Source of the DNA: an uncultured Bryobacterales bacterium
Lineage (GTDB): Bacteria; Acidobacteriota; Terriglobia; Bryobacterales; UBA6623
Reading direction: 5' to 3'
Length of the DNA: 64,000 nt
NCBI GenBank assembly: GCA_951813605.1
Contig: OX638379.1
Span: forward strand, 2,642,062-2,706,061
Under the pieces are notes generated by a model. It was not told the DNA's origin and made no database searches. It saw only the letters and a list, made by a program, of their open reading frames with translations. This document shows positions 36,681 to 47,896 of the stretch, in pieces. The position numbers and the translations under genes are program-made. How positions within the stretch are numbered: the first letter of the stretch is position 1; each line of letters begins with the position of its first letter.

Positions 36681-39600
36681 ATGCTGCCCGGACGGCACGC
36701 TACGCGACCGGTGCCACTTCCCCTCCCCAATTCACGGAAGGCACTGTGCCTCATAGGCTTGGCCGTAGCGGCCATAGCGGCAGGCGTCCTGTACCTCGCG
36801 ACTCCGCCCGCTATCCTATTCCTCGGCTTTCCTGGCATGTACCGCTTCCTGCTCGCCGAGAGCTCCCAGCAGAGCGGCGTCCGGTACACGTATTGGAGCC
36901 CCGAGAAAATTGACGACCCGGCGCTCGGCAGACCGGACTTCAGCCGCTACAAGGTGATCTTTGTCAGCGGCCGCCGGTCGGACCCGCTCGCGCGGCCGCT
37001 GAGGGAAGCGCTTCAGGAGGCGGGCGTGGCAGGTGCCAGAGTGATCGTGCTCCCGGCTCACGACACTGAGCGGCTAGGAGTTGGCAACGCGGATTTCGGA
37101 GGGCGGGACCGCTGGGTCGACGACTACTGGCGTTTCGGCGGGGTGAGCAACATGGCCCGCCTGCTCCAGACTGCTGCCGCCCGCTACGAAGGCCGAGACT
37201 TTGAGGTCCTGCCGCCCGAGCCCACTCCGGACGATGGCTACTACCATCCCTCCTCGCCCAGCCTGTTCACATCGACCTCCGAGTACGCAGACTGGTACGA
37301 CTCCGCGGGCCTATTCAGGGCCGGCAACCCGAAGGTGCTGATCGACTTCGCAGACGGCTGGAGGCTGGGCATGAACCAAGCCACCGATGCCGTGATCCGC
37401 GCATTCGAGGAGGGCGGTTTCAACACCGCCGCGATATTCGGCACCGCGCAGGCTGCCCCCTTCGCCTTGGAGTACGGGCCCGACATTATCATTTCGAGAA
37501 AGCACGGCCGCTGGTGGCTCGGCGAGCCGGGCGTCGAAGTGCTCGACGAAAAGCTTGACGTGCCGATACTGCGAGGCCTCTCCTTGCTTTTTACCGGCGA
37601 GTCGTTTAGCGACTACCAGCTGACCAGGGCTGGGATCCGCGATGCCGGCTTGATCATGGGCGCGATGGTTCCCGAGCTTGACGGAGCCATCCAGCCCACT
37701 CTCATCGAAGGCCTCGATTCGGAATGGTACGGGAGACGGTTCGAAGCCTTTCGGGAGGAGCGCATTGGGCTCCTGGTGGAGCGCGCCAAGCGCTGGGTGC
37801 GGTTGCGCAAGGCCAAGAACTCGCAGAAGAAGGTCGCCGTCTTCTACGTTTCCGGGATCGGTAAGGGCCGAATTACGGCCGCCAGCCTCAACGTGCCGCG
37901 CAGCTTGATTCGCTTTCTCTCCGCGATGCGTCGCGCGGGGTACGTGATCGACGATCCGCCGGCCGGTGCCGAGGCACTGCTGGCGGAGATGCTTGACAAG
38001 GGGCGCAACGTCAGCTTCGGGCGCCCACGGGACTTGCGACAGCTTTCGGAACGCGACGGCGTGCTGATGCTCCCGGTCGAAGGCTACGCGCGTTGGTTCG
38101 AAGGCCTCCCCGACAGCATGCGCCAAGAGGTGACCGAATCGTTCGGCCCGCCTCCCGGTAATCTCATGACCCTGCGGAGCAACGGCGAGTCGTTCTTCGT
38201 GGTGCCGAAGCTGGACTACGGCAACGTGATCGTCCTTCCGCAACCCGTGCGCGGCGCCGAAATGGATGCCAAGCTGCAGCACAACGACAGGGTGCCGCCT
38301 CCACATCAGTACCTAGCGGTCTACTGGTGGCTGCGTGAGGTCTGGGGAGCCGACGCGATCGTCAACTACGGCACCCACGGCACTCACGAGTTCCTGCCCG
38401 GCCGCCCACTCGGCCAGCTGGCTGACGATTGGTCGGACCGCACGATCGGCCCGCTGCCGAACCTATACGTCTACGTCATGGATAACGTCGGAGAGGCGCT
38501 GATCGCGAAGCGACGCGGGGCGGCGGTTACGGTGAGCCACCACGTTCCTCCGGTGGACGCGGCCGAGATCACCAGCGAGGAACCGCGGGTGGCCGAGCTG
38601 CTGCGCTTCACACGTCAATTCGAGTCGGCTCCGGACGGCGCGCTCAAGGAAAAGCTCCGGGAGCGGATCCGGAGAATGGGTGTCGAACAGGGCTTCGACC
38701 GCGACCTTGGCAGCGACTGGGCGGCCAGCTCACCTAGCGACGACGAAGTCGCGCGCCTCGGCCTGCATATCCATCTGATTGACGAGGACAGGATTCCGCT
38801 CGGCCTGCACGTGCATGGCCGAGCTGCCGACCCGACCGAGCTCGCGCCGATGGTATCCGCGATGCTGGGCGAGGAGTTCGTGGAGTCACTGAGTTGCTCG
38901 CAAGGATCTAAGAACCGAGTCGACTGCGCGGCAGATGCCCAGCAGCGAGCCGAAGAAATTGTGAGCCACGCACTGGCGGGAGGGCGGCCTCAAGCCGCCC
39001 TCCGTCCGTTTCGGCAGGAGTTCGACCGGCTCAGCGAGGCATTTGCCCGCACCCCCGAGGAAATCGGCCACACCCTCGGCGCGCTGGCCGGAAGCTACGT
39101 CCCGCCTGGCAGCGGCGGCGATCCGGTCCGCAACCCCCGGGCGCTGCCTTCCGGCCGCAATCTTTACGGCGTGAACCCCACGGAGCTCCCCACGCAGTCC
39201 GCGTGGGAACTAGGCGTCCGCCTGGCGGAGGAGCAGGTGACGGCAGAGCGCGCGCGGCTGGGCCGCTGGCCCCGAAAGATCGGCTTCACGCTGTGGAACA
39301 CCGAGCTGATCCGCCAGCACGGCACCGATCTGGCGCACGTCATGCAACTGCTGGGCATCCGTCCGGTATGGGACCACCGAAACGTTGTCGAAGACGTCGA
39401 GCTGATCCCCGCCACGGAATTGGGCCGCCCGCGAATCGATGTGGTGGTGCAAGCCGCGTCGCTGTTTCGCGACACGTTCCCGGACCGTATGAAGCTGCTG
39501 GACAAGGCCGCCAGGCTCGCCGCAAGCGCTGCGGACGGCGAGAATTATGTCGCCGAGCACACCGCCGAGGCAGAACGCGAACTGAAGCGATCCGGCATGG

Positions 39601-40622
39601 CGGCCAAGGACGCCAGTGTGCTGGCATACGCACGGATTTTCAGCAATTCCGCCGGAGGCTACGGCACGGGGTTGGTCGCGTCCATCGAGCGTAGCGGCGA
39701 CTACGCCTCCTCGCAGGGTCTGACGGAGGCCTACCTGGCGCGCACCGGCGCCGTGTACACCGAAGGCTACGAATGGGGCAAGGCCGTCCCCGAAGCCTAC
39801 CGGGCCCACCTGCGTAGCACCGACGCTGTCACTCTTAGCCGCTCCACGAACATCGTCGGTGCACTGACTTTGGACCACTATTTCGAGTATCTCGGCGGGA
39901 TGACAATGGCTGTGCGCGACACCACGGGAGTGTCCCCGGAAACCTATCTGGCCGACGTGCGAGATCCGCGGAAGGCCCGCATCGAGACTGCCCGCGAGGC
40001 GCTGGCCCGCGGCTTGCGCGGCAAGTTCTGGAACCCGAAGTGGATTCGGGAGTTGCAGGGAGAGGGTTTTTCCGGGGCCGTGGAGATGGCTCAGACAGCG
40101 ACGAACCTGTTCGGCTGGCAAGTGACCAAGCCGGAAGTGGCCGGCCAGGAGGTATGGAGCCGGGTCCACGAGATCTACGTCCGCGACTCGCTTGGTCTAG
40201 ACCTCCCAGGATGGTTCGATACGGAGAACCCTTTCGCCTACCAAGAGATGATGGCCGTCTTGCTGGAAGCCGCCCGCAAGGGATACTGGATACCCGACGC
40301 CGGTGCATTGCGGGAACTCGCCTTGGAGTACGTGCGGTCCCTGGATCGGCACGGAGCCTCCGGGAGCGTCCGCACGACTGGCAATCGGCCGTTCGAGGAA
40401 TTCGTCGAATTGCGCGTCGCGAGTTCCGAGCAGCCGGAACTCGTCTCAGTTCTGCTCGACGAATTGCGGGACGGAAGCCGGCCCCGGGTCGAGGGCCGCA
40501 GGCTCGTGGAGCGGGACGCAGTCGAGGACCGAGGCCGGAGCCGTGTCAGCCCGGAAGCTGGCTTGACCGCGCTTGGTCTGCTAGCCGGGGTGTTCTTGCT
40601 GGGATGGCGGCGAAACCGATAG
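36681..40622 (+). CDS. membrane-anchored CobN/HmuS-like chelatase
   Basis: About 1313 residues from ATG 36681. An N-terminal membrane segment (ALCLIGLAVAAIAAGVLYLA) and a C-terminal one (GLTALGLLAGVFLLGW) followed by RRNR bracket a CobN-type body. CobN signatures: NYGTHGTHEFLPGRPLGQL, LPNLYVYVMDNVGEALIAKR, SGRNLYGVNP, and FSNSAGGYGTGL. Cytosolic CobN inserts cobalt into hydrogenobyrinate with CobS and CobT, but no such partners are seen and the anchors place this body outside the cytoplasm. That layout resembles HmuS, a CobN-like protein reported to remove iron from haem. A tetrapyrrole (de)chelatase role is inferred. Confidence 0.85.
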   Translation: MLPGRHATRPVPLPLPNSRKALCLIGLAVAAIAAGVLYLATPPAILFLGFPGMYRFLLAESSQQSGVRYTYWSPEKIDDPALGRPDFSRYKVIFVSGRRSDPLARPLREALQEAGVAGARVIVLPAHDTERLGVGNADFGGRDRWVDDYWRFGGVSNMARLLQTAAARYEGRDFEVLPPEPTPDDGYYHPSSPSLFTSTSEYADWYDSAGLFRAGNPKVLIDFADGWRLGMNQATDAVIRAFEEGGFNTAAIFGTAQAAPFALEYGPDIIISRKHGRWWLGEPGVEVLDEKLDVPILRGLSLLFTGESFSDYQLTRAGIRDAGLIMGAMVPELDGAIQPTLIEGLDSEWYGRRFEAFREERIGLLVERAKRWVRLRKAKNSQKKVAVFYVSGIGKGRITAASLNVPRSLIRFLSAMRRAGYVIDDPPAGAEALLAEMLDKGRNVSFGRPRDLRQLSERDGVLMLPVEGYARWFEGLPDSMRQEVTESFGPPPGNLMTLRSNGESFFVVPKLDYGNVIVLPQPVRGAEMDAKLQHNDRVPPPHQYLAVYWWLREVWGADAIVNYGTHGTHEFLPGRPLGQLADDWSDRTIGPLPNLYVYVMDNVGEALIAKRRGAAVTVSHHVPPVDAAEITSEEPRVAELLRFTRQFESAPDGALKEKLRERIRRMGVEQGFDRDLGSDWAASSPSDDEVARLGLHIHLIDEDRIPLGLHVHGRAADPTELAPMVSAMLGEEFVESLSCSQGSKNRVDCAADAQQRAEEIVSHALAGGRPQAALRPFRQEFDRLSEAFARTPEEIGHTLGALAGSYVPPGSGGDPVRNPRALPSGRNLYGVNPTELPTQSAWELGVRLAEEQVTAERARLGRWPRKIGFTLWNTELIRQHGTDLAHVMQLLGIRPVWDHRNVVEDVELIPATELGRPRIDVVVQAASLFRDTFPDRMKLLDKAARLAASAADGENYVAEHTAEAERELKRSGMAAKDASVLAYARIFSNSAGGYGTGLVASIERSGDYASSQGLTEAYLARTGAVYTEGYEWGKAVPEAYRAHLRSTDAVTLSRSTNIVGALTLDHYFEYLGGMTMAVRDTTGVSPETYLADVRDPRKARIETAREALARGLRGKFWNPKWIRELQGEGFSGAVEMAQTATNLFGWQVTKPEVAGQEVWSRVHEIYVRDSLGLDLPGWFDTENPFAYQEMMAVLLEAARKGYWIPDAGALRELALEYVRSLDRHGASGSVRTTGNRPFEEFVELRVASSEQPELVSVLLDELRDGSRPRVEGRRLVERDAVEDRGRSRVSPEAGLTALGLLAGVFLLGWRRNR

Positions 40623-40767
40623 GCTCCTGCATTCGGCGACCCGCCGCCGAAACAATCTCTGGCCGGATCTGGGCGTTGCTATACTGCGCTTATTAATAGA
40701 GTTCCCGCCCTGGATAGCACACGCTCGCTGCGCGAGTGCCCTGGGACGACAGCTCGCGACAACCAAA

Positions 40768-42129
<1,362 letters not shown>

Positions 42130-42140
42130 AGGAGAAACCG

Positions 42141-42629
42141 ATGCCGGACGTCGAGATGAGAATCTGCGGGCTGATGATGGACCCGATCACGAACATGCCC
42201 ATCGTGATCCTCAAGGATCGCTCGAACAAGACCGTGCTGCCCATCTGGATCGGCGTCTACGAAGCGAACGCGATCGCGCTCGAAATCGAAAAGGTCGCCA
42301 CCCCCCGGCCGATGACTCACGACCTGCTTCGGAATCTGCTCCACGGCTGCGACGCCTGGATCCAGCGCGTGGTCGTAAACGAGCTGAAGGACGACACCTT
42401 CTTCGCGGTCATCTGGGTAGAGCGCGAGGGGCAGCTGATGTCAATCGATTCCCGTCCGAGCGACGCGCTGGCCTTGGCGTTGCGGCTCGACTGCCCGATT
42501 TACGTGAACGAGCAAGTGATCGCGTCGTCCAAGCTGTCGCCTACGCTGAACGACAAGGCTAACAGCGAAGAACTGCGCAAATGGCTCGAGAACCTCGGGG
42601 AAGAGGATCTCGGACGCTACAAGATGTAA
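42141..42629 (+). CDS. bifunctional nuclease family protein (DUF151)
   Basis: 162 residues from ATG 42141, chosen over the upstream open frame because AAGGAG lies 7 bp before it. DUF151 markers: LPIWIGVYEANAIALEIE, RPMTHDLLRNLL, SIDSRPSDALALALRLDCPIYV. Members are described as having DNase and RNase activity in plants and a role in oxidative-stress responses, but bacterial function is unclear. A miaB neighbour is common for this family. Cytoplasmic; no signal. Confidence 0.92.
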   Translation: MPDVEMRICGLMMDPITNMPIVILKDRSNKTVLPIWIGVYEANAIALEIEKVATPRPMTHDLLRNLLHGCDAWIQRVVVNELKDDTFFAVIWVEREGQLMSIDSRPSDALALALRLDCPIYVNEQVIASSKLSPTLNDKANSEELRKWLENLGEEDLGRYKM

Positions 42630-42640
42630 CGCCCGTCCAG

Positions 42641-43582
42641 TCAGACAACCGGGCCGCGGTGCTCTCCAAGCGCGGCAGCCCTTTTCTTCCCGTCGTCCAG
42701 AGCTTCGCTGAGTTCCCTGCCCTCGAGCGGCTTGTAGGCCTGCACTGTCTCGACCGCCTTTTCGAGTTCGGCAACCGACTTCATGCCCATGATGGCAACC
42801 GACAGGCCGGGGATGCCCAGTGCGTACCGTACCGCACGCCCGTAGTGGGGGTCGGCGGAAAGAATCGCCCCGTCACCCTGCGTCCCGCCTAGGATTTTCA
42901 TTGCCACGATGCCGATGCCGCGTTCGGCGGCTTCTTGGAAGACGGTCTCCTCGAAGTTATAGATGTGCCGATCAATGCAATTGACAGCTGCCATGACGGC
43001 TTCAACACGTCCGGAGCGGAGAATTGGCAGCGCCCGCTTCGGGCGCAGGTGACAGGTCATTCCGACATGCCGCACCAAGCCCTGCTTCTTCAGATCCTCC
43101 AAGCCCGCAAGCGCGCCTTCCTCCCCAAGGAGGACATCCAAGCTCGGGAAGCGGTCAGTCCGTCCGACATTGTGGACATGCACGAGGTCGAAGTACTCGG
43201 CGCGCGTCTTCTGCAAGCTTTCCTTGACCTGCCATGTCGCGTCTTGCTTGGAGGTCGCCTCGACTTTGGTTACCAGCACGAAGTTGTCGCGCCTGCCTTG
43301 CAGCGCGGGCCCGAGCCGACGCTCCGATTGCGCGTAGATCGGAGCCGTGTCCAAGTAGTTCACGCCGTAGTCGGCCGCGGCGGCGATGACATTGTTCACG
43401 TCTTTCTGGGTAACGCCCTCCCGACCGAGCGGGGACGTGCCGATCCCGAGGACGCCGACCTCCAGTCCAGTCTTGCCGAATGGGCGCTTGCTGACTTGCC
43501 CGGCGCGGGCAGGCGCTCCTACCGCTAGTGCACCAGCGATGGCTGCGGTCTTACCGAGGTCCCGACGAGTGATTCGTTGCAT
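42641..43582 (-). CDS. aldo/keto reductase with Tat leader
   Basis: 313 residues. The N-terminus RITRRDLGKTAAIAGALAVGAPARA is a twin-arginine signal. The AKR tetrad is visible: Asp78 (YLDTAPIY), Tyr83, Lys106 (VTKVEA) and His in LVHVHNV about 135-137. The barrel continues to a C-terminal SVAIMGMKS nucleotide-binding segment. AKRs reduce carbonyls with NADPH; exported ones are usual in Planctomycetes and Acidobacteria, with unknown substrates. It converges on the bifunctional nuclease gene with 11 bp between. Confidence 0.92.
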   Translation of the reverse strand: MQRITRRDLGKTAAIAGALAVGAPARAGQVSKRPFGKTGLEVGVLGIGTSPLGREGVTQKDVNNVIAAAADYGVNYLDTAPIYAQSERRLGPALQGRRDNFVLVTKVEATSKQDATWQVKESLQKTRAEYFDLVHVHNVGRTDRFPSLDVLLGEEGALAGLEDLKKQGLVRHVGMTCHLRPKRALPILRSGRVEAVMAAVNCIDRHIYNFEETVFQEAAERGIGIVAMKILGGTQGDGAILSADPHYGRAVRYALGIPGLSVAIMGMKSVAELEKAVETVQAYKPLEGRELSEALDDGKKRAAALGEHRGPVV

Positions 43583-43823
43583 GTCTGCCTTTCGTAAACA
43601 GTGTAACCGGGCAGCCGGGGAGAGAAAGGCGACGCCCTACCGGCGGTTTCCGGCGATGGTGGCTTGTAGGAGCTGTTGCCTCGTGCCGGAATCGCGACGC
43701 TTGCGACCACTCCCCAGTTGTGTCAAGAGAGTTCTGCAAATTCGGTCTTGGTTTTCGTGATTAAGGGGGCTTCAGCATTGTAGCCATGGGGAATTGCTGG
43801 CCGGAGAGCCACGAGGAAGTGCC

Positions 43824-44804
43824 ATGCGACATCGCAATCTTGATCTGGAAACAGTCGTGGGGCTAAAGGCATTCCGGCGTCGGCTCGAGGAGGACGGCAA
43901 CCGGGTGCCGGCCTCGATTCTTGACGAGACAATGAACCTCGCCACTTGAAACATCCCTGAGTTCGGCCGGCGGAAGCGCCAGGAGAAATCGCTGCACTAT
44001 ATCGCCTAAGTGATCGGGCGTTTCGGCCTCGTCGCCTTGACGGAGGTACGCCGGGACCTCAGCGAATTGCTGCGAGTCACGGAGTTTTCGCCGCCCTTCC
44101 GGGATTTCGTTACCTCGGATTACGGTGGCGACCGGACGGCCAACAAGGAACGGATCGCGAATGTCTTCGACAAGCGCGTCGTGCGATTCACCGGACTTGC
44201 CGTCTAGGCGGATCCGCCCCGCAAGAGGAATCGACAGGGCCGGTACGAGTCGCGGTGCAGTTCGTCGCGTGCGCCCTACGTCGCGTCGTTCCGCTCGGGC
44301 AATTTCGACTTCGTGATCGTGACCGTTCACCTGCGATGGGGCAAAGGCGAGGAGGAGCGGCTGGTCCCGCTGAAGGACCTCGCGAAGTGGGCCAGCAAGC
44401 GCGGCAAGGACGAAAGCGGCTTCGATCGCGACATCCTCGTGGTAGGGGACATGAACATTCCATCGCGGGACAGCGTGGTATTCAGGGCCGTCCGGCGCTA
44501 CGGACTGAGGCTTGCGAAGGCGCTCGGAGAACTCGGGGAGACCGCGGCGGGCACGAATCTGTCGCGGAAGGCAACCTACGATCAGATCCTGCACCGCGCA
44601 ACCAACCCGAATCGCTTCACGGACCATGCCGGGGTCGTGGACTGCTACATGGGCGACTAAAAGACCCTGTATCCAGAGATCGATTCTCTCCACGGATTCA
44701 CGTTCGAGATGTCCGATCACCTGCCGCTGTGGATCCAGCTCGACATGTGGATCGACGGCGAGCAACTCGACCCCGTACTGGATCGACTCGGCGATGACAG
44801 CTGA
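43824..44804 (+). pseudogene. endonuclease/exonuclease/phosphatase family pseudogene with four in-frame stops
   Basis: One uninterrupted frame from ATG 43824 to TGA 44802-44804 encodes a recognisable exonuclease-endonuclease-phosphatase protein, broken by TGA 43947-43949, TAA 44007-44009, TAG 44205-44207 and TAA 44658-44660. Family text persists across each: NLAT, NIPEFG, VALTEVRRDLSELLRV, SDYGGDRTANKERIANVFDK, FVIVTVHLRWGKG, VVGDMNIPSR, YDQILH and MSDHLPLW. The catalytic Glu, Asp-x-Asn and His residues are still spelled out. No frameshift was seen. Such a gene cannot give a full protein without readthrough. Confidence 0.85.
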
Positions 44805-45222
44805 TCGTCCAGAACCCGCGACAGATAACCTTCAAGGCCCGGTGCAGCACGCAGCTTAGTCCCAGTACCGCCTGGCGACCGGCACCAGGCTTGGGACGGT
44901 ACAAGGGGCCGAGGCCGCTAGTGGCATCCACGCCGTGCTCGGCGTGAACGGAACTCCAAACCGCGCCGACAATTCCGATGGCCCGCCGCTCGCCTTGGCC
45001 GCTCCGGCAATGAGGTGGCTGCTCTCTGTAGTCTGCTGGTCATCGATGGTCGGGATCTCCCACTCTTTCAACCTCGTCCTTTCGGGCCCTACGATCTTCT
45101 GTCTTGACAAATCGTGGGCGTCACGCGTCTCAAGAGCAGTGGCGAGCAGTGGCGCAGTCGGCTACTGGTCGTCGGCACGACCCCCAGTCATTGGCGAGCG
45201 TCGAGCGTGAGGCGGTGGCAGC
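44805..45222. other. intergenic, no gene recognised
   Basis: About 420 bases. An 84-codon minus-strand ORF (44856-45110) and a plus-strand counterpart have no motif and uneven composition. Nothing is supported. Confidence 0.4.
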
Positions 45223-45544
45223 TCAGGCCCCGACCTCGCGTACCTTCCCGGGCGGCAAGGCGTCCAAGGCCTTCAGGATGCTACCGATTAGCGGCCTCAG
45301 ATGAACCAGTCGATTCGAATGCGCGTGGATGACCACAATGCGAACGCCAAGCCCGCTCAGATCCTGCTGGAAACGAAGACCTCGATCCATTGTCAGCAGG
45401 GCATCGAATCGTTGGTCGGCCCTCAATAGCAACTCGCCGTTCTTCGTGCCTGACCAACCCTCGGCTTGCACCGTACTAACATCGGTGTCCCGTCAACTGC
45501 TCGGCGAGGGCACGCGGCAGATTTTCGTCAAGCAGAACGCGCAC
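45223..45544 (-). pseudogene. frameshifted DUF5615 PIN-like toxin
   Basis: From GTG 45544 the minus strand begins VRVLLDENLPRALAEQLTGH, the DUF5615 opening with its acidic residues. After GH an extra C moves the match (DVSTVQAEGWSGTKNGELLLR, ALLTMDRGLRFQQDLSG) to the neighbouring frame, which runs to 45223. A single-base insertion is the only lesion. It starts within the end of the DUF433 gene. Confidence 0.78.
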
Positions 45545-45755
45545 AGGCCAGAATGGAGTCGCGGGCCAAATCCAGAGCAGCGAGCGCCTGTTTCTTGGAA
45601 ACCGAGGGGAACTGATCCAGGAACTGCTCGATCGTCTCACCTCCTTCCAGGTAGTCGAAGAGCGACTGCACTGGAACTCGTGTGCCGCGGAAAACCGGTG
45701 TGCCTCCGGAAATCTCTGGATCGCTGTGCACGACCGAACGTGATTCGACCTGCAT
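45528..45755 (-). CDS. DUF433 antitoxin-like protein
   Basis: 75 residues from ATG 45755 (45782 is an alternative). Pattern HSDPEISGGTPVFRGTRVP, VQSLFDYLEGGETIEQFLDQFPSVSK and a helix QALAALDLARDSI, all typical of DUF433. It overlaps the broken toxin start by 17 bp. It looks intact, as expected if antitoxins outlast their toxins. Confidence 0.82.
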   Translation of the reverse strand: MQVESRSVVHSDPEISGGTPVFRGTRVPVQSLFDYLEGGETIEQFLDQFPSVSKKQALAALDLARDSILACARSA

Positions 45756-45782
45756 GTGACCATGATATGGCATCAACCCCAC

Positions 45783-46890
45783 CGCTCTGCACTTCCGCCG
45801 GTGTATTCGATCCCGTTGATCCGCCTACGGCCGTTGTCGGTTCTCAGCGGCAAACCCACACGTTTGTAGAAGTCCTGGTGGCTCTCGACTGATCATGCAA
45901 GGAATCCGGATGTGGCCTCCGGTTGGCAGTCGGGTCGAGTCCTCTTCGGTTCGGGCTATCTCTCTCACTGCTCGGTTGGGTGAGGGATCGGCTTCCGCCA
46001 ACTCCCGGCGCCAAGCGTGCAAACCCCGGAGCGCTAGTAGCCCCTGTAGAACCGTTTCTGGCGTGACCGCCTGACGCGGATCGTGCGGGACGCCCACAAG
46101 AGGGACCCCGCTACTCGCGGAACTGACACGGGGATCCCTCCCTCGAACAGGGCCAGGGCTGCAACTGTAGCTCCAGGCCCCCGCCCGGCCCATGCGGCCA
46201 GATTCGATTCGAGCGCGCAAACCCATGATGTCAGGGGATATACAGCCTATTCCCAGTAGTCTGCTGATCAAAGTCGCTGACTGTCTCCCACTCTTGACCT
46301 CGACCTTACGCACGTTGGGAATCTCCAGTTGGAACAACCCAGCAGGGCGTCAAAAGGGACTCTCAAGCTTCCGCTGGCCAGCGACCATGGATCGGCGAAA
46401 TCAATAGGCCTGGGGCGCTGCATCCTCCCGAAGATCATCAGCCATTCCGCACGGCTCCAGTACCGGTTCAGCCTGATCCTGCACGACGTCGAAGATCTTA
46501 TTCCAGGTTCGGCGCCAGCGTTTCCTAAGAGGCGAACCGTATATGGTGCCCCAACTTCGGCCCCCTATGTGCTCGCGCCCGTCGACATCGCCAAGGCCAT
46601 CTCGGCGACGATTGGTATCTCGGCGAGGACTTCATTTCCGCCCTTGGCAAGCGTCGCTTTCTTTGGCTATCGGTGGACCAGCCACGAATTCCCTTTGCAT
46701 GCCGGAAAAGCGCAAATGCGCATCGCTTTTGCGATTGGTCACTGAGAGGTGCCGATCCGGCTTCTTTCTTCACGTCGCAGTGTCCTCCATGATCCACCCC
46801 GGCCTGAGCATCTCATTGTGTGCATCAGCATCGAGATTCTCCTCGGGAAGTCCGAGCTTCTTCCTTGTCCTAAAATGGCGTCTTGCGATC
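45783..46890. other. gene-poor region, no gene recognised
   Basis: About 1.1 kb with lower GC than most of the window and only incoherent ORFs on both strands (for example 45825-46337 minus and 46329-46745 plus). No repeat, RNA or IS end was recognised. It appears to be decayed coding DNA. Confidence 0.4.
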
Positions 46891-47127
46891 CTAAAGCTCC
46901 TCAGAGAAGCCCATCTCTCTCAGGAAATAGACTCGCATCGCAGCAACCACGAATTGATAGATGCAAGCGATGTTCTCCTCTGTCGGCAACGGCCGGCCAT
47001 GGGCGGGCCCGCTCCGCAGATTAGAGATCTGCTCGCCGATAGTTTCCACATCGATGCCCCACGACTCGAGGCGCAAGTCCCGGAGAAAGTTCTCGTACCT
47101 CTTTTTCTTGCTCCTGTTGGATGACAC
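46891..47127 (-). CDS. small HEPN-like protein or C-terminal fragment
   Basis: 78 residues from GTG 47127. The charged start (SKKKRYENFLRDLRLESWGI) leads to ISNLRSGPAHGRPLP followed by ENIACIYQFVVAAMRVYFLREMGF. The R-x4-AHG pattern with a following hydrophobic helix resembles the end of HEPN domains, often RNases in toxin and defence proteins. The ORF is short for a full HEPN domain, so it may be the C-terminus of a larger decayed gene. The identification is by eye only. Confidence 0.5.
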   Translation of the reverse strand: MSSNRSKKKRYENFLRDLRLESWGIDVETIGEQISNLRSGPAHGRPLPTEENIACIYQFVVAAMRVYFLREMGFSEEL

Positions 47128-47349
47128 TCCCTGGATGGCAGACGCATTATTTTGTCCGGATTTCGGCCATCTCCTGGAGTTTGACTCCTACTCCCACGTC
47201 TTGGGGGGTCGTTGGGCACGGCCCCGAGAGCCTGGAACGAGGGGCTGGACAGGCGATCGAGGCCGCTGGGATGGGCTGGCCCGAGCCACGGCCACAGCGC
47301 GACCGCAACCTGCAGGCAGGCGCTGAACTCGACGGCGGCGGGCAGGCTG

Positions 47350-47542
47350 GCAGGGCGGGCTCAGCAGCAAGTCGAGAGCCTCCTGTGCCCGGGCCGCGCA
47401 ATGGCGGCTGGCCTGCGGCACGTGGCGGAACTAGCCCTGGCAGCGGATGAGTGCGATCGCCGCGTTGGTCAGGCTGGCGAGATTGCGCGGCAAGTCGCGC
47501 ACATACACGCGGCAGCGGTCCTCGTCGCAGGTGACGTTGGAC
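47350..47542 (-). pseudogene. ISAs1-family transposase, C-terminal remnant
   Basis: The minus strand reads SNVTCDEDRCRVYVRDLPRN, then LASLTNAAIALIRCQG, a TAG, and FRHVPQASRHCAARAQEALDLL. This matches the end of ISAs1-type (H-repeat) transposases, where the acidic pair in CDEDRCRV belongs to the catalytic region. Upstream text is scattered over frames. With a stop and lost 5' part it is a relic. Confidence 0.65.
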
Positions 47543-47896
47543 TGTCCACGAAAACGGTGCCACACCAACCGGATCTGGCAGGAAACTTACGGATGCTGGT
47601 AGCGCCAGGTTTCCCGGGACCGAATGCGCGAGTTCCAAGGGGACCCTTCGCGACTGGACGCCAAGTCTCGCAGCCGCACTTAGACCGTTTGTTGGAGCAT
47701 CCCCGCCGCAGCGGGCCCCGGATCTTAGGCACCGCTTTCCGCGGCCTAGCGTCTGGTAAGAAGGCTCAGACCAGGCCCCACTGCCGGAACTCGACGGCTT
47801 GCGAGGAACCCAAGGCTATGGACACCTCGCGGAGCTGCTTGAGAAAAACGTGGGACATACGGAAATGCGTGGACTTGCGATTCCTGATCATCTCCC

